In this document: piece after piece, positions 40,857 through 50,480 of the stretch
How positions within the stretch are numbered: position 1 is the stretch's first letter
Layout: each line of letters opens with the position of its first letter
Assembly (NCBI GenBank): GCA_035695045.1
Contig: DASSEX010000017.1
Location: 57,916-121,915 of the forward strand
DNA from: DASSKP01 sp035695045
GTDB taxonomy: Bacteria > Actinomycetota > Actinomycetes > JAFAQI01
Direction of reading: 5' to 3'
DNA length: 64,000 bases
The notes under the pieces: model-generated
Database searches by the model: none
What the model saw: the letters and a program-made list of their open reading frames with translations, nothing else
What the model was told of the DNA's origin: nothing
Made by a program: the position numbers and the translations under genes

Positions 40857-41705
40857 GTGAGCACTGCCGCGATCCTCGGACTCGGCGCCATCGCCGGCGC
40901 CACGATCTTCATCGGCTTGCCGGCCGGCCGGATGCGCGGTGTCAGCCCGGCCGCACGCACCCTGCTCAACGCGCTCGCCATCGGCATCCTCGTGTTCCTG
41001 CTCTGGGACGTGCTGAGCGGCGCCGTCGACCCGATCGACTCGCGACTCACCGCCCTCACCGCGGACCATCCACACGGCTCGTGGGCGAGCTTCACCGGCT
41101 ATGCCGCGTTGCTGGCAGGCGGCCTGGGCCTGGGGCTGCTCTCGCTCGTCTACTACGACCGGTTCCTGCCCCGCCGGCGGTCCGTCGGCGCTGCGAGCGT
41201 CGGCCCTGGCGCCGCAGCTGTCCAGGAGTTCAGCCCGCCGAGGCACTCCCCTGCGCGCCGCCTCGCGTTCCTCATCGCGACGGGCATCGGACTGCACAAC
41301 TTCGCCGAGGGGCTGGCCATCGGTCAGTCTGCTGCGTCGGGCGAGATCTCCCTCGCGGTTCTGCTCGTCATCGGCTTCGGTCTGCACAACGCGACGGAGG
41401 GCTTCGGCATCGTCGGCCCCCTCGCCGGCGAGCCCGAACGGCCGAGCTGGGCGCTTCTCGGCGTACTCGGCCTCATCGGCGGCGGTCCGACGTTCGTCGG
41501 CACCGTGGTCGGGCAGGCGTTCACCTCGGAGCCCGTGTCGGTGCTGTTCCTCGCGCTGGCCGCCGGATCCATCCTGTATGTCGTCATCCAGCTGGTCGGC
41601 GTAGCGCTCCGCAGCGGCCACAAGGAAATGCTCTATTGGGGCGTCTTTCTCGGGCTGATCGCGGGCTTCGCGACCGACTTCGTCATCACGGCCGCCGGCG
41701 TCTGA
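40857..41705 (+). CDS. ZIP-family divalent metal transporter
   Basis: 282 residues with eight predicted membrane helices. GTG 40857 is preceded by GGAGG. The ZIP metal-site motifs are in helices IV and V: GLHNFAEGLAIGQSAA (H-N-x2-E-G) and FGLHNATEGFGIVGP (H-N-x2-E). A central loop of about 40 residues is variable. ZIP proteins import Zn2+, Fe2+ or Mn2+ into the cytoplasm. The upstream DtxR/IdeR-like box (40779-40797) suggests iron- or manganese-responsive control. Confidence 0.9.
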   Translation: MSTAAILGLGAIAGATIFIGLPAGRMRGVSPAARTLLNALAIGILVFLLWDVLSGAVDPIDSRLTALTADHPHGSWASFTGYAALLAGGLGLGLLSLVYYDRFLPRRRSVGAASVGPGAAAVQEFSPPRHSPARRLAFLIATGIGLHNFAEGLAIGQSAASGEISLAVLLVIGFGLHNATEGFGIVGPLAGEPERPSWALLGVLGLIGGGPTFVGTVVGQAFTSEPVSVLFLALAAGSILYVVIQLVGVALRSGHKEMLYWGVFLGLIAGFATDFVITAAGV

Positions 41706-41770
41706 TTCCGGCGGGCTATTTCACCCGTTTGCCGCATCAAGTCCGGGCGCCGCGCGGGTACGGTTCTCGC

Positions 41771-42628
41771 ATGGCTCGCTGGCCCGAGGCAACGGAACTG
41801 CGACGGTGCGCACTCGCCGTCGCGGTGCTCCACGACCTCGACGTGCTGCCGGCGATCGACGGGATCGTGCTCCCGGGCACGCCGCTCATCGAGGTCTCGT
41901 GGACGGAATGCCGGCGCGCTCTCGGTGGGGTCGACCCGGAGAGTGACGACGGTCGCTATCGGCTCGCCCGCTGGCTGCTGCTCCGCCGCTGGCTCGCCGA
42001 CCGCCCGCTGCAGGACCTGCAGGAGCGGGCCCGCCCGTACGGCGCTCCCGTGGAGTCACCGCTGCACGCGGGTCTCGACTGGGTACGGCGCCGGGTCCAC
42101 GGTGACGCTCTCGACCTCGGTCTCGGTTTCGCCGGGCTCGACCCCAAAGACCCTGACCGCGTGATCCCTGTGCCGCACAAGCTGCTCGAAGCCTCGGGGA
42201 TCAACACCGACGACTGGTGGCCGACCGCCGTCGTCTACCTCGAGCAGATGGGCCGGATGGCCGCGGAGCGCATCGAGCGCCGTCCGGAGGCGCCGCTTCG
42301 CCCGATGGGCGACTGCGACGTGGTCACGCTGCTCGGATCGATGACGTTGCGCGCCGCCATGGTCGAGGGTGTCGCCGACGGGATGCGCACGGTCGCCGTC
42401 CCGATGCGAAGCCGGGGCTGGCTCGACCTCACTCGCGTCGACCCGGCGTTCTCGGCCGCGGCCGCTCGGCTGACCTCGCCGGACGAGCGCGGCTTCACCC
42501 GACCTCTGCTCGTGACGCGCGAGGAGGTCGCGCTCGCTCCCGAAGGCGGCGACGTCGTACGGCCGGCCATCGAGGACCGGATCGCACCGGTCATCGACCT
42601 CCGCGACGTCCTCTACCACCGCATGTAG
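41771..42628 (+). CDS. conserved hypothetical protein
   Basis: 285 residues, no recognised domain. It is soluble, rich in Arg and Trp, with segments such as WWPTAVVYLEQMGRMAAERI and MRSRGWLDLTRVDPAFSAAA. There is no signal peptide or membrane segment. TACGGT (41759-41764) stands six bases before ATG 41771, again a leaderless arrangement, so it is transcribed alone rather than with the ZIP gene 65 bases upstream. It is convergent with the GH13 gene (nine bases between stops). Confidence 0.7.
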   Translation: MARWPEATELRRCALAVAVLHDLDVLPAIDGIVLPGTPLIEVSWTECRRALGGVDPESDDGRYRLARWLLLRRWLADRPLQDLQERARPYGAPVESPLHAGLDWVRRRVHGDALDLGLGFAGLDPKDPDRVIPVPHKLLEASGINTDDWWPTAVVYLEQMGRMAAERIERRPEAPLRPMGDCDVVTLLGSMTLRAAMVEGVADGMRTVAVPMRSRGWLDLTRVDPAFSAAAARLTSPDERGFTRPLLVTREEVALAPEGGDVVRPAIEDRIAPVIDLRDVLYHRM

Positions 42629-42637
42629 CGCGGAGGC

Positions 42638-44287
42638 TCAGCGGTCGCGGAGTCTGAGCCAGCGGTAGCCGTAGCCGGAGAGCTCGATACCGGACAGCCG
42701 TTTGGTCACGGCGGCGTATTGGGTGTTGGCGAAGACCTCGACCGGTGCGCGGGCCAGGCGGCCGCTCGTGCTCAGATCGAGGGTGACGGCAGCCGGACCC
42801 AGATTGTGCAGCAGGAGGATCGCGCCTTCCGGCGCGTCGAAGCGATGCGCCAGGACCGAGGCAGGCAACGGTACGTCGACCACGGTGCACGTGCCGACGC
42901 CGATCTCCGGACACATGCGCAGCGTCGCCAGCAGCTGCTGGAACCACCGCAGCAGCGATCCCCCATCCGTCATCTGCGACTCGACATTCGTTCGGCGGGC
43001 GCCGTACTTGCCGGCGACCTGCGCCGGCCGGACGAACGTCTTCGGGTCTGCGGCGGAGAACCCGACGCCGGCAGTGCCGTCCCACTGCATCGGCGTGCGG
43101 ATGGCGTCGCGACCCTTCAGCGCGAGGTCCTCCCCCATGCCGATTTCTTCGCCGTACCGCAGCACCGGTGTGCCGGGCATCGCGAACTGCAGTGAGTACG
43201 CCAGCTCCATCCGCTGCCGGTCGCCCTTGAGCATCGGAGCGAGACGACGCCGCACGCCGCGGTCGTAGAGCTGCATGTCGGGCTTCGGCGCGAAAGCGCG
43301 GAAGACCTCGGTCTGCTGATCCTTCGTCAGCCTGCTCAGATCGAGCTCGTCATGGTTGCGCAGGAAGGTCGCCCACTGCGCCATCGCCGGCAGGGCCGGC
43401 TGACCACGCAACGCCTCAGTGACCGGCTCGGCCTGCTGCCGCGCGAGCGCAAGCCACAGCCGCGCGTTCAGCAGGAAGGCGAACAGCATGTGGGCACGGT
43501 CATTGGGACCGCCCGGCGTGCTCGCGACGTAGTCGCCGAGCTTGTCGGGGTCGACGTTGGCCTCGCACAGCAGAACGGCATCGCCCTTGCGCCAGCTCAC
43601 GTCCTGCCGCCAGTCGTCGAGGATCCCGAAGTCCTGCGGCGGGTCGTCGTCGTCAGGTGTGACCATGTCGAGGACGAACGGCGCCGCATCGATACGGAAA
43701 CCCGAGGCGCCGAGCTGGAGCCAGAAACCCATCACCTTCTTGATCTCTTCGCGGACCGCACGGTTCGCCCAGTTGAGGTCCGGCTGGAAGTCGTAGAAGC
43801 GATGGAAGTACCACGCGCGGGCGGTGTCGTCGTAGGTCCAGGTCTCACTCTGCTCGCCGGGGAAGACGATCCCCTGCTTGCGATCAGCCGGCTCCTTGTC
43901 GCTCCAGACGTACCAATCGCGGTACGGCGACCGGGGATCGCTTCGCGCCGACTGGAACCACGGGTGCTGGTCGGAGGTGTGGTTGACGACGAGGTCGAGG
44001 ATCAGCCGGATGCCGCGCTCTCGCGCTTCGGCTGCCAGATCGGCGAAGTCGCCGAGACTGCCGAGCCGTGAGTCGACGGCGTAGTAGTCGGCGACGTCGT
44101 ACCCGTCGTCGCGGTTGGGCGTCGGGTGGATCGGGTTGAGCCAGAGGCACGTGACGCCCAGCCAGGCGAGGTAGTCGAGGCGAGAGATCAGCCCGCGCAG
44201 GTCCCCGTGACCGTCACCGTCGGAGTCGTGGAACGTGTCGACCTCGACGCAGTAGATGACCGCTTCCTTGTACCAGCGCTCCGACAC
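42638..44287 (-). CDS. GH13 alpha-glucan enzyme, TreS-like
   Basis: 549 residues. The sequence closely follows trehalose synthase: WYKEAVIYCVEVDTFHDSDG, RDDGYDVADYYAV, VVNHTSDQHPWFQSARSD, DWYVWSD, and the catalytic residues in GFRIDAAPFV (Asp), LLCEANVDP (Glu) and LRNHDELDLSRL (Asp). TreS interconverts maltose and trehalose. It lacks the fused maltokinase domain found in some relatives. Other GH13_16-like enzymes, for example alpha-glucosidases, remain possible. With the glgX-treY-treZ operon it could give a second trehalose-linked route. It starts nine bases before the dxs stop in the same direction. Confidence 0.8.
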   Translation of the reverse strand: MSERWYKEAVIYCVEVDTFHDSDGDGHGDLRGLISRLDYLAWLGVTCLWLNPIHPTPNRDDGYDVADYYAVDSRLGSLGDFADLAAEARERGIRLILDLVVNHTSDQHPWFQSARSDPRSPYRDWYVWSDKEPADRKQGIVFPGEQSETWTYDDTARAWYFHRFYDFQPDLNWANRAVREEIKKVMGFWLQLGASGFRIDAAPFVLDMVTPDDDDPPQDFGILDDWRQDVSWRKGDAVLLCEANVDPDKLGDYVASTPGGPNDRAHMLFAFLLNARLWLALARQQAEPVTEALRGQPALPAMAQWATFLRNHDELDLSRLTKDQQTEVFRAFAPKPDMQLYDRGVRRRLAPMLKGDRQRMELAYSLQFAMPGTPVLRYGEEIGMGEDLALKGRDAIRTPMQWDGTAGVGFSAADPKTFVRPAQVAGKYGARRTNVESQMTDGGSLLRWFQQLLATLRMCPEIGVGTCTVVDVPLPASVLAHRFDAPEGAILLLHNLGPAAVTLDLSTSGRLARAPVEVFANTQYAAVTKRLSGIELSGYGYRWLRLRDR

Positions 44288-44296
44288 CGCGCGCCG

Positions 44297-46201
44297 TCAG
44301 CTGCGAGCGGACAGGTCGATCGGCTGGTGCCTGGCGATCGACTCGACGATCGATCGCGCGATCTGCTGCGCGGTGAGCCCGACCCGGTTGAGCACCTCTG
44401 CGCGGCGACCCTGCGCGAGGAACTCCTGCGGCAGCCCGAAGGAGCGGACCGTCGTGCGCACGCCTGTCTGTCGGAGGTCGCGGCTGATCGCGTCTCCGAC
44501 CCCACCGGCGACACCGTTGTCCTCGATCGTGACGACCAGCTCGTGCGCAGCCGCTAGTGCTCGCAAGCCCGGATCGACCGGAAGGACCCAACGCGGGTCG
44601 ACGACCGTCACACCGACGCCCTGCGCCGCGACCCGTTCGGCGACTTCGAGCGCTTGCCGCGCGAAAGCGCCGACCCCGACGATGAGAACGTCGGCGTCCG
44701 TGTCCTTGCGGAGGACGTCGAGGGCGCCGATGCGGTCGACGGGAGCGATGTCACTGTCGTCGACAGCGGCCTTCGGGAACCGGATCGCGGTCGGGCCGCG
44801 ATCGTCGGCCACCGCCTCGCGAAGGAGCTCGCGCAGCCGGGTCGCGTCGCGCGGAGCGGCGACGCGCATCCCGGGCACGACGCCGAGGATCGACAGGTCC
44901 CACATGCCGTTGTGAGAGGGACCGTCGTCGCCGGTCACGCCGGCCCGGTCGAGCACGAAGGTCACCGGCAACTGGTGCAGCGCGACATCCATCAGCACCT
45001 GGTCGAACGCGCGGTTGAGGAAGGTCGCATAGACGCACACCACCGGGTGCATGCCGCCCGTGGCAAGCCCCGCGGCACTGGTCACCGCGTGCTGCTCGGC
45101 GATGCCGACGTCGAAGACGCGGTTGGGGAAGGCCGTCGCGAAGGCGTGCAGACCGACGGGGCGAAGCATCGCCGCGGTGATCGCGACCACGTCCTGGCGC
45201 TCGTGGCCGATCGCCACCATCTCCTCGGCGAACACCTGCGTCCACGTCGGTGGCGCCACGCCGAGGGGACGACCGGTCACGGGGTCGATGACGGAGACGC
45301 CGTGGAAGTTGTCGGCCTCGTCGGCTTCGGCCGGCGGATAGCCGCGGCCCTTTTCCGTCATGCAGTGCACGATGACCGGTGCGCCGAACCCACGTGCGCG
45401 CCGCAATGCGTCCTCGACCGCCGCGATGTCGTGCCCGTCGATCGGTCCGACGTACTTCATCCCGAGGTCCTCGAACATGGCCTGCGGCTGCAACAGGTCC
45501 TTGAGGCCCTTCTTCATGCCGTGCAGCGCTTCGTAGATCGGCGCACCGATGACGGGCGTACGGGTCAGCGACGATTTGACCAGCTCGAGCGTCTGCTCGT
45601 ACGACGGCGACAACCGCAGCGCGTTGAGATGCTGCGCGAGTCCGCCGACGGTCGGCGCGTAGGAGCGGCCGTTGTCGTTGACGACGATGACGACCGGCCG
45701 GTCCGGCGCGGCGGCGATGTTGTTGAGCGCCTCCCAGCACATGCCGCCGGTGAGCGCACCGTCACCGACGATCGCGACGACGGCGCGCTCCTGCTGGCCA
45801 CTCAACTGGAACGCCTTCGCCAGACCGTCGGCGTAGGACAGCGCGGTCGACGCATGAGAGTTCTCAATGATGTCGTGCTCGGACTCGGTCCGCGAGGGAT
45901 AGCCACTGAGTCCGTCGGCCTGACGCAGGTCGCCGAACTGGTCACTGCGGCCGGTCAGCATCTTGTGCACGTAGGCCTGGTGGCCGGTGTCCCACAGCAG
46001 GACGTCGCGCGGCGAGTCGAAGACCCGGTGCAAGGCGATGGTCAGCTCGACGACGCCCAGGTTCGGCCCGAGATGTCCGCCGGTGCGGGCCACCGACGTC
46101 ACGAGGTGGTCGCGGATGTCCTGGGCGAGCGCCTGCAGCCTCGAGCGGTCGAGACGCTTGACGTCAGCCGGACCGGAGATCGTGGGGAGGAGGTCGGGCA
46201 C
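44297..46201 (-). CDS. dxs: 1-deoxy-D-xylulose-5-phosphate synthase Dxs
   Basis: 634 residues, the normal size. Thiamine diphosphate binding is shown by VVAIVGDGALTGGMCWEALN; other motifs are ARTGGHLGPNLGVVELTIAL, WDTGHQAYVHKMLTGR, PFVTVYATFLNRAFDQ-like VCVYATFLNRAFDQVLMDV and RAGVTGDDGPSHNGMWD. It condenses pyruvate and glyceraldehyde-3-phosphate to open the MEP isoprenoid pathway. GTG 46201 is six bases from TAGACT (46208-46213), so a leaderless mRNA is likely. It precedes the GH13 gene by nine bases. Confidence 0.97.
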   Translation of the reverse strand: MPDLLPTISGPADVKRLDRSRLQALAQDIRDHLVTSVARTGGHLGPNLGVVELTIALHRVFDSPRDVLLWDTGHQAYVHKMLTGRSDQFGDLRQADGLSGYPSRTESEHDIIENSHASTALSYADGLAKAFQLSGQQERAVVAIVGDGALTGGMCWEALNNIAAAPDRPVVIVVNDNGRSYAPTVGGLAQHLNALRLSPSYEQTLELVKSSLTRTPVIGAPIYEALHGMKKGLKDLLQPQAMFEDLGMKYVGPIDGHDIAAVEDALRRARGFGAPVIVHCMTEKGRGYPPAEADEADNFHGVSVIDPVTGRPLGVAPPTWTQVFAEEMVAIGHERQDVVAITAAMLRPVGLHAFATAFPNRVFDVGIAEQHAVTSAAGLATGGMHPVVCVYATFLNRAFDQVLMDVALHQLPVTFVLDRAGVTGDDGPSHNGMWDLSILGVVPGMRVAAPRDATRLRELLREAVADDRGPTAIRFPKAAVDDSDIAPVDRIGALDVLRKDTDADVLIVGVGAFARQALEVAERVAAQGVGVTVVDPRWVLPVDPGLRALAAAHELVVTIEDNGVAGGVGDAISRDLRQTGVRTTVRSFGLPQEFLAQGRRAEVLNRVGLTAQQIARSIVESIARHQPIDLSARS

Positions 46202-46232
46202 CCCTCGAGTCTACTTTCGGCCGTTTCAGCGC

Positions 46233-46607
46233 TCAGAGCCGCGGAACCCAGCGCTCCCCGCGCAAGGCCCGCTCGACCAGGTCGACCGCGTGCCTGGCCG
46301 TGGCCGCCCGGTGCCGCTCACGCTCGTACGTCGCCACTGCATCGTCGACCACCTCGGGGGCGACCCGCTCCCGCAGCTCGGTCCGCACGACCCGCAGCCC
46401 CCGGTCGGCCGCCTCAACGGCCGCATCGCAGGAGGTCGCGGCGAAACGCGCCAGCACCAGCGGCTGGCGGCGCAGGACGTCGTACCCGCGGTAGTCCGCC
46501 GGGCACTGGTCGAACAACCACGCCACCGCGCTGCGCTCCCACTCCGGCGACCAGGGCGGCCGCACCTCTGCCGGCCAGCCCGGCGGCAGAGCAGGCGGCG
46601 GGCTCAC
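46233..46607 (-). CDS. conserved hypothetical protein next to dxs
   Basis: 124 residues without a recognised domain. Helical, with many Arg and Ala: WSPEWERSAVAWLFDQCPAD, YRGYDVLRRQPLVLARFAAT, ATYERERHRAATARHAVDLV. Similar small proteins occur beside dxs or the neighbouring methyltransferase in other actinobacteria, to my knowledge without a known role. GTG 46607 is 25 bases past the stop of the methyltransferase gene, so they may share a transcript. Confidence 0.65.
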   Translation of the reverse strand: MSPPPALPPGWPAEVRPPWSPEWERSAVAWLFDQCPADYRGYDVLRRQPLVLARFAATSCDAAVEAADRGLRVVRTELRERVAPEVVDDAVATYERERHRAATARHAVDLVERALRGERWVPRL

Positions 46608-46632
46608 GGGCGGGCCACCCGCACGGTGCTGT

Positions 46633-47778
46633 TCATGCGCGCGCCAGGCGCGCGACGCACTCGACGTGCGCGGTCATCGGGAACAGGTCGAGCGCGCGCA
46701 GGTCCGTGAGCTCGTAGCCGTCTGCTGCAGCGGTGGCGACGTCGCGCGCCAGCGCCGCCGGATCGCAGGCCACATAGGCGATCACGCGAGGTGCGCACCG
46801 GGCGATCGCCTGCATGACGGCTTTGCCCGCGCCCTTGCGTGGCGGGTCCAGGACCACGACGTCGACGGGCTGCTCGTTGCTGCGCAGCCATGGCTCGACC
46901 CGGGCGGCGACGAAGTGCACCTCCGGGAGGGCGGACGCGCCGGCCGCGGCCGCCTGCCGATCGGACTCGACCGCGGTCACCGTGGCCGACCCGGCACGGC
47001 GGCCGAGCACGTCGGCGAAGATCCCGACCCCCGCATAGAGGTCGAGGCACCGCTCGCCGGGACACGCGTCGGTGAACTCCTCGACGATCGCGCGGAGCGT
47101 GCCGACGGCCCCGGGATGCACCTGCCAGAACCCTCCCGGCGGCAGCTGCCAGCTGCGGCCGTCGACGGTCTCCTCCAACAGCTGGTCGTCTTCCGTGCGC
47201 CCGTTGGACGGCGTGACGAGGCGTTGGCCGCTCGACGACACCGCGACCTCGACCTCCTCGCATCCCGGCCAGCGGGTCTCGACGACGGCGCGCGCCTCGA
47301 TGTCGGGGTGCGCGATCAGGCAGTCGCCGATCGGTTCGATCGAATGAGAACGATGGCGTCGCAGGCCCGCGCGCCCGTCATCGTCCACGGCGAAGCGAAC
47401 CCGGGTGCGCCAGCCGAGTCCGTTTACGTCCCCGGGCACGGCTTCGACGACGACGTCACGGGCGATGCCCGCCAGGCGCTGCAGCTGCTCACGGACGACC
47501 TCTGCCTTCAGTCGTCGTTGTTCGTCGAGCGCGACGTGCTGCCAGTCGCAGCCCCCGCACCGACCGGGGCCGGCCCACGGGCAGGGCGGTTGGACGCGCG
47601 CCGGCGCGGCTTCGACGATCTCGACCGCGTCCGCTCGCAGGTAGGAGCGACGCTCTTCCGTGATCTCGACCCGCACGCGCTCCCCCGGCAACGTGTGCCG
47701 GACGAACACGACTCGGCCGTCCGGGGCATGCGCGACACACACGCCCCCGTGTGCCACGCGCTCGACGTCGAGCAGCAC
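46633..47778 (-). CDS. TrmA/RumA-type RNA (uracil-5) methyltransferase with TRAM domain
   Basis: 381 residues. An N-terminal TRAM domain (residues ~1-60, HGGVCVAHAPDGRVVFVRHT) is followed by an iron-sulfur Cys cluster (C66, C74, C77 in CPWAGPGRCGGCDWQH, plus a later Cys in GDCLIA). The SAM site is CLDLYAGVGIFADVLG, and the catalytic Cys lies in YVACDPAALARD. It methylates a uridine in tRNA or rRNA. The GTG start overlaps the stop of the permease gene by one base, as with the orthologous Rv2689c/Rv2690c pair in M. tuberculosis. Confidence 0.9.
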   Translation of the reverse strand: MLLDVERVAHGGVCVAHAPDGRVVFVRHTLPGERVRVEITEERRSYLRADAVEIVEAAPARVQPPCPWAGPGRCGGCDWQHVALDEQRRLKAEVVREQLQRLAGIARDVVVEAVPGDVNGLGWRTRVRFAVDDDGRAGLRRHRSHSIEPIGDCLIAHPDIEARAVVETRWPGCEEVEVAVSSSGQRLVTPSNGRTEDDQLLEETVDGRSWQLPPGGFWQVHPGAVGTLRAIVEEFTDACPGERCLDLYAGVGIFADVLGRRAGSATVTAVESDRQAAAAGASALPEVHFVAARVEPWLRSNEQPVDVVVLDPPRKGAGKAVMQAIARCAPRVIAYVACDPAALARDVATAAADGYELTDLRALDLFPMTAHVECVARLARA

Positions 47779-49769
47779 TAGGAGCCGGTCAGCTTGTCCG
47801 GTCGACCGCGACGCACATCGCCCGCCGTCGGGCCCTCGTCATCGCCGGCGCGACGGCCGGACGACGCAAGCTGGTAGGGCACGCTCACGACCATGATGCC
47901 GGGCGTGAAGAGCAGCCGGCCCTTGAGTCGCAGGGCGCTCTGGTTGTGCAACAGCTGCTCCCACCAGTGACCCACGACGTACTCGGGGATGAAGACGGTC
48001 ACCAGATCGCGTGGGCTCTGCCGCCGGATGCTGCGCACGTAGTCGAGGATCGGCTTCGTCACTTCGCGGTACGGCGACTCGAGGATCTTCAGCGGCACGG
48101 GGATGCTGCGTGAGTCCCACTCGTTCTGCAACGTCGTGGTGTCCGACGGATCCACGTCGACGGTGACGGCCTCGAGGGTCGACGGCCGGGTCGCGCGTGC
48201 GTAGGCGACGGCCCGCAGCGTCGCCTTGTGCACCTTCGACACGAGAACGACGGCATGGACCCGCGACGGCAGCGTCTGCGCCTCGTCGGTCGGAGCCAGC
48301 TCGATCCGCACCTTGTCGTAGTGGCGGCGGATCCCCCGCATGAGCAGGAACAGCACGGCCATCGCGACGACGGCGATCCACGCGCCCTCGGTGAACTTCG
48401 AGATCAGGATGATGACCAGGACCAGCGACGTGACCACCGCGCCGATCGAGTTGATGATGCGTGAGCGCTTCATCTGCCGTCGCCGCGCTGGATCGGTCTC
48501 GCCGGGCAGGTGGCGGTTCCAGTGCCGGATCATGCCGGTCTGACTGTTCACGAACGAGACGAAGACGCCGACGATGTAGAGCTGGATCAGGCGCGTCGGC
48601 GATGCCGAGAAGGCGAAGATCAGCAGCATCGCGAAGCCGGCCAGCAGCAGAATGCCGTTGCTGAAGGCGAGCCGGTCGCCGCGGGTGTGCAGCTGGCGGG
48701 GCAGGAATCCGTCGCGGGCGAGAATCGATGCGAGCACGGGGAACCCGTTGAACGCCGTGTTGGCGGCGAGCACCAGGATCAGCGCTGTGACCGCCTGCAG
48801 GTAGTAAAAGCCGATCGAGTGGTAGCCGCCGAAGATCGCGGCGCCGACCTGAGCGATGACGGTAGGCGGGTGGGCGTCACCGGGCAGCCCCAGAGAGGTG
48901 GGGTTGGGCGCCGTGTGCACGTGGCTGACGATGGCGAACGTCGTGATCGCCAGGAACATGCTGACGGCGATGCCGCCCAGCAGGGCGAGCGTCGTCGCGG
49001 CGTTCTTCTCCTTCGGCTTCTTGAACGCGGGCACGCCGTTGCTGATCGCCTCGACTCCGGTGAGCGCCGTACAACCGGAGGCAAAGGCGCGGAGCAACAG
49101 GAACAGCAGCGCGAAGCCGGCGAAGTGGCTCGCATTCGTGTAGTGAAGGTGCTCGCTCGACGCGTGCAGATGCCTGCCGGTGCCGATCTTCGCGACCCCG
49201 ACGGCAATGAGCGCGGCGACGCCGAACATGAAGGCGTAGGTCGGGACCGCGAATGCGGTGCCCGACTCCCTCAGGCCGCGCAGGTTGAGCAACGTGATGA
49301 TCGCGACGATGCCGATCGCGAGCCGGACCTCGTGACCCTGCAGCGACGTCACGGCGGAGGAGATGTTCGCGACGCCGGAGCTGACCGACACGGCGACGGT
49401 CAGCACGTAGTCGACCATCAGTGCAGCCGCGACCGTGATGCCGGCCGGGCGGCCCAGGTTGGTCGTCGCGACCTCGTAGTCACCGCCGCCGCTCGGGTAG
49501 GCGTGGACGTTCTGCCGGTAGGACGCGACGACGACGAGCATGAGGAACGCCACGCCCGCGGCGGCGTACCAGGTCAGGTGGATGAGCGCCAGACCACCGG
49601 CGGAGAGGACGAGCAGGATCTCCTCGGTCGCGTAGGCCACGGAGGACAGCGCGTCACTGGCGAAGACCGGCAGCGCGATCTTCTTGGGCAGCAGGGTTTC
49701 GCCAAGCTGCGTGCTGCGCATCGGCCGCCCGACGAGCAGCCGCTTGGACAGGTCCCCGAGCGACGGCAC
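47778..49769 (-). CDS. KimA/APC-type permease, probable potassium or amino acid transporter
   Basis: 663 residues with twelve predicted membrane helices. It begins GDLSKRLLVGRPMRSTQLGE and has YPSGGGDYEVATTNLGRPAG and AFASGCTALTGVEAISNGVP, all KimA-like. A cytosolic C-terminal domain of about 180 residues follows the last helix. B. subtilis KimA is a c-di-AMP-controlled K+ importer; many relatives are annotated as amino acid permeases. The two adjacent TrkA/RCK genes (49815 and 50477, divergent start) support a potassium role. It corresponds to Rv2690c in position. Confidence 0.85.
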   Translation of the reverse strand: MPSLGDLSKRLLVGRPMRSTQLGETLLPKKIALPVFASDALSSVAYATEEILLVLSAGGLALIHLTWYAAAGVAFLMLVVVASYRQNVHAYPSGGGDYEVATTNLGRPAGITVAAALMVDYVLTVAVSVSSGVANISSAVTSLQGHEVRLAIGIVAIITLLNLRGLRESGTAFAVPTYAFMFGVAALIAVGVAKIGTGRHLHASSEHLHYTNASHFAGFALLFLLLRAFASGCTALTGVEAISNGVPAFKKPKEKNAATTLALLGGIAVSMFLAITTFAIVSHVHTAPNPTSLGLPGDAHPPTVIAQVGAAIFGGYHSIGFYYLQAVTALILVLAANTAFNGFPVLASILARDGFLPRQLHTRGDRLAFSNGILLLAGFAMLLIFAFSASPTRLIQLYIVGVFVSFVNSQTGMIRHWNRHLPGETDPARRRQMKRSRIINSIGAVVTSLVLVIILISKFTEGAWIAVVAMAVLFLLMRGIRRHYDKVRIELAPTDEAQTLPSRVHAVVLVSKVHKATLRAVAYARATRPSTLEAVTVDVDPSDTTTLQNEWDSRSIPVPLKILESPYREVTKPILDYVRSIRRQSPRDLVTVFIPEYVVGHWWEQLLHNQSALRLKGRLLFTPGIMVVSVPYQLASSGRRAGDDEGPTAGDVRRGRPDKLTGS

Positions 49770-49814
49770 GGCGCACAGAGTACGGCCGGGCGGACTCCGA
49801 TAGCGTCACGAGCC

Positions 49815-50480
49815 GTGCATGTCGTGATCATGGGCTGTGGGCGGGTCGGGTCGACCATCGCCCACAGCATCGAGGCGGCCGGGCATTCTGTCGCGGTCGT
49901 CGATCAGAACGCGGGCGCCTTCCGCCGCCTCGGGCCGGACTTCCACGGCCGTCAGGTGACCGGCGTGGGCTTCGACCGGGACACGCTCATCGAGGCAGGG
50001 ATCGAGGAGGCGCACGCGTTCGCGGCGGTCTCCAGCGGCGACAACTCCAACATCATCTCGGCGCGAGTCGCCCGGGAGACGTTCTCGGTCGCCAACGTCG
50101 TCGCCCGCATCTACGACCCGCGACGGGCGGAGGTCTACGCCCGGCTGGGCATCCCGACGGTGGCGACCGTGCGGTGGACGGCCGACGAGATGCTGCGCCG
50201 CCTCATCCCCGAGGGCACGCACAGCATCTGGAGCGACCCGAGCGGCCACGTGGTGCTCGCCGAGATCACCTACCACGAGCAGTGGGCGGGCCACTCGGTC
50301 CACAAGGTGCAGGAGCTGTCGGGCGCACGCGTCGCGTTCGTGACGCGTTACGGCGACGCGATGCTCGTCGACGACTCGACGGCCTTGCAGGACGGCGACC
50401 TGCTGCACATGCTGGTTGCGCGTGACGCCGTACAGCGGGTCAACGACATCCTCGCGCGCGAGCCGGAGGAGCGGTCATGA
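49815..50480 (+). CDS. ceoB: TrkA/RCK potassium-uptake regulatory protein, CeoB type
   Basis: 221 residues. The N-terminal Rossmann fold has HVVIMGCGRVGSTIAHSIEA and AVSSGDNSNIISARVA; the RCK_C domain (residues ~135-215) closes with the DLLHMLVARD motif. RCK proteins bind NAD(H) or ATP and gate Trk/Ktr K+ channels. TAGCGT (49801-49806) stands eight bases before the GTG, a leaderless start. The stop overlaps the next start (ATGA), matching M. tuberculosis ceoB-ceoC. Confidence 0.9.
   Translation: MHVVIMGCGRVGSTIAHSIEAAGHSVAVVDQNAGAFRRLGPDFHGRQVTGVGFDRDTLIEAGIEEAHAFAAVSSGDNSNIISARVARETFSVANVVARIYDPRRAEVYARLGIPTVATVRWTADEMLRRLIPEGTHSIWSDPSGHVVLAEITYHEQWAGHSVHKVQELSGARVAFVTRYGDAMLVDDSTALQDGDLLHMLVARDAVQRVNDILAREPEERS

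Noticed and set aside
48510..49814. Long upstream extension of the ceoB frame
   Set aside because: It runs antisense through the permease gene and has shadow composition; ceoB homologues start at GTG 49815, where a -10 element precedes.
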